Shown here piece by piece: positions 63,414-64,000 of a stretch of DNA of 64,000 nucleotides; within the stretch, counting starts at the first letter, position 1, and the number at the start of each line of letters is the position of its first letter. The DNA comes from Flavimaribacter sediminis. Lineage in GTDB: Bacteria > Pseudomonadota > Alphaproteobacteria > Rhizobiales > Rhizobiaceae. Under the pieces are notes generated by a model. The model was not told the origin of the DNA and searched no databases. It saw only the letters and a program-made list of their open reading frames with translations. The stretch covers positions 1-64,000 of the forward strand of contig NZ_JAICBX010000004.1 in assembly GCF_019492055.1 (NCBI RefSeq), given 5' to 3'. The position numbers were made by a program, and so were the translations under genes.

Positions 63414-64000
63414 ATGAACATGCTGCCTGCATCGCGGCGACGCGTCATTCTTTCCGGCCTGATCGGCAACACGACCGAGTGGTACGACTTCTCGCTCTAC
63501 GGCTATTTCGCGACCGTGATCGGCCGGCAGTTCTTTCCGGCGGACAATCCGCAGACGTCTCTGCTGGCGGCCTTCGGGGCGTTTGCGGCGGGTTTTCTGG
63601 CGCGGCCGCTGGGCGGCGTGGCGTTCGGGCGCATCGGCGACCGGCTCGGACGCAAGCGGGCGCTGATGCTGTCGATCCTGCTGATGGCGGTTCCGACGTT
63701 TCTCATCGGATGCCTGCCGACTTTCGAGACGATCGGCTTTGCCGCGCCCGTGCTGATCGTGGCGCTGCGCATGGCGCAGGGCCTATCGGCTGGCGGAGAA
63801 TATACGAGTTCGGTTGCTTTTCTCGTCGAGCAGGCGCCTGAAAACGGCCGCGCGTTCAACGCGGTGTGGGCGCCCTGGGGCTCGGTGTTCGGCATCATGC
63901 TCGGCTCGGCTACGGGCTTCCTGCTGTCCTCGGCGCTAACCGACAGCCAGATCGACGCCTGGGGCTGGCGGCTGCCGTTTCTCGGCAGCGTGCTGATCGC
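63414..64000 (+). CDS. MFS metabolite:H+ symporter (MHS family), cut by the window end
   Basis: Partial, 195 codons seen. VILSGLIGNTTEWYDFSLYG is the MHS family signature, followed by ARPLGGVAFGRIGDRLGRKR (the MFS loop 2-3 motif) and AQGLSAGGEYTSSVAFLVEQ. ProP/KgtP-like proteins take up osmolytes, 2-oxoglutarate or citrate; the substrate cannot be called from this part. ATG at 63414. Confidence 0.87.
   Translation, partial: MNMLPASRRRVILSGLIGNTTEWYDFSLYGYFATVIGRQFFPADNPQTSLLAAFGAFAAGFLARPLGGVAFGRIGDRLGRKRALMLSILLMAVPTFLIGCLPTFETIGFAAPVLIVALRMAQGLSAGGEYTSSVAFLVEQAPENGRAFNAVWAPWGSVFGIMLGSATGFLLSSALTDSQIDAWGWRLPFLGSVLI

Overview
The window is about 64 kb of high-GC DNA from an alphaproteobacterium, most likely of the order Hyphomicrobiales (Rhizobiales). 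The grounds are a hmuPSTUV haem system with a RirA-type iron operator, an Irr-type (ICE) palindrome ahead of bacterioferritin, an Omp25/31-like outer-membrane protein, a rhizobial (ReAV-type) asparaginase, a RgtA-like GT39/GT83 glycosyltransferase, BetA/BetB and the TAT-secreted repeat protein family typical of this order. The genus cannot be fixed from the sequence. It looks like ordinary chromosome with one small accessory patch; no prophage, plasmid backbone or CRISPR array is visible.

0-13 kb is an iron and haem island: hmuP-S-T-U-V on the minus strand, divergent from a TonB-dependent haem receptor, then a plus-strand run of an unknown secreted protein, exbB, two exbD paralogues (one with the key Asp changed to Asn), tonB and a haem-degrading monooxygenase. 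A broken class III cyclase separates this from an Irr-box-preceded bfd-bfr storage unit, closed by a strong terminator. 13-17 kb holds a duplicated Omp25-like barrel, a lipid A/LPS-type glycosyltransferase and an FMN L-lactate dehydrogenase.

17-25 kb looks like a phenylpropanoid (ferulate/coumarate) module: 2-oxoglutarate-type oxygenase, MarR regulator, SDR dehydrogenase, feruloyl-CoA synthase, TRAP DctQM without its binding protein, and a crotonase. 25-31 kb holds a CHASE2 adenylate cyclase divergent from a TPR/outer-membrane barrel (Slam-like), a FecR-domain protein with an Asn/Gly repeat, and a secreted modular protein, which together may be a sensing and surface-export locus. 31-38 kb has a divergently arranged tripartite tricarboxylate transporter with reductase, IclR and SnoaL-like genes, then an ECF41 sigma factor with its carboxymuconolactone decarboxylase-like partner and a membrane protein. 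tRNA-Gln(UUG) follows at 38.3 kb.

38-54 kb contains O-antigen ligase, betA and betB (glycine betaine synthesis) with a possible BetI operator, a second aldehyde dehydrogenase, an SCP-x-like thiolase, galE, a His/Pro/Tyr-rich secreted protein, asparaginase, a TAT-secreted repeat protein, phosphonatase (phnX), cytochrome P460 and a symporter fused to a periplasmic binding domain. 54-58.3 kb is the accessory patch: two unknown genes, a REP-associated tyrosine transposase (RAYT) with 18-bp terminal inverted repeats, two ~189-bp copies of a palindromic repeat on either side of it, disrupted gene starts, and four 117-bp tandem repeats in an ABAB order. 58-64 kb returns to core genes: lipoprotein, VOC protein, a DmdA-like aminomethyltransferase, isochorismatase-like hydrolase, catalase and a metabolite:H+ symporter that runs off the end.
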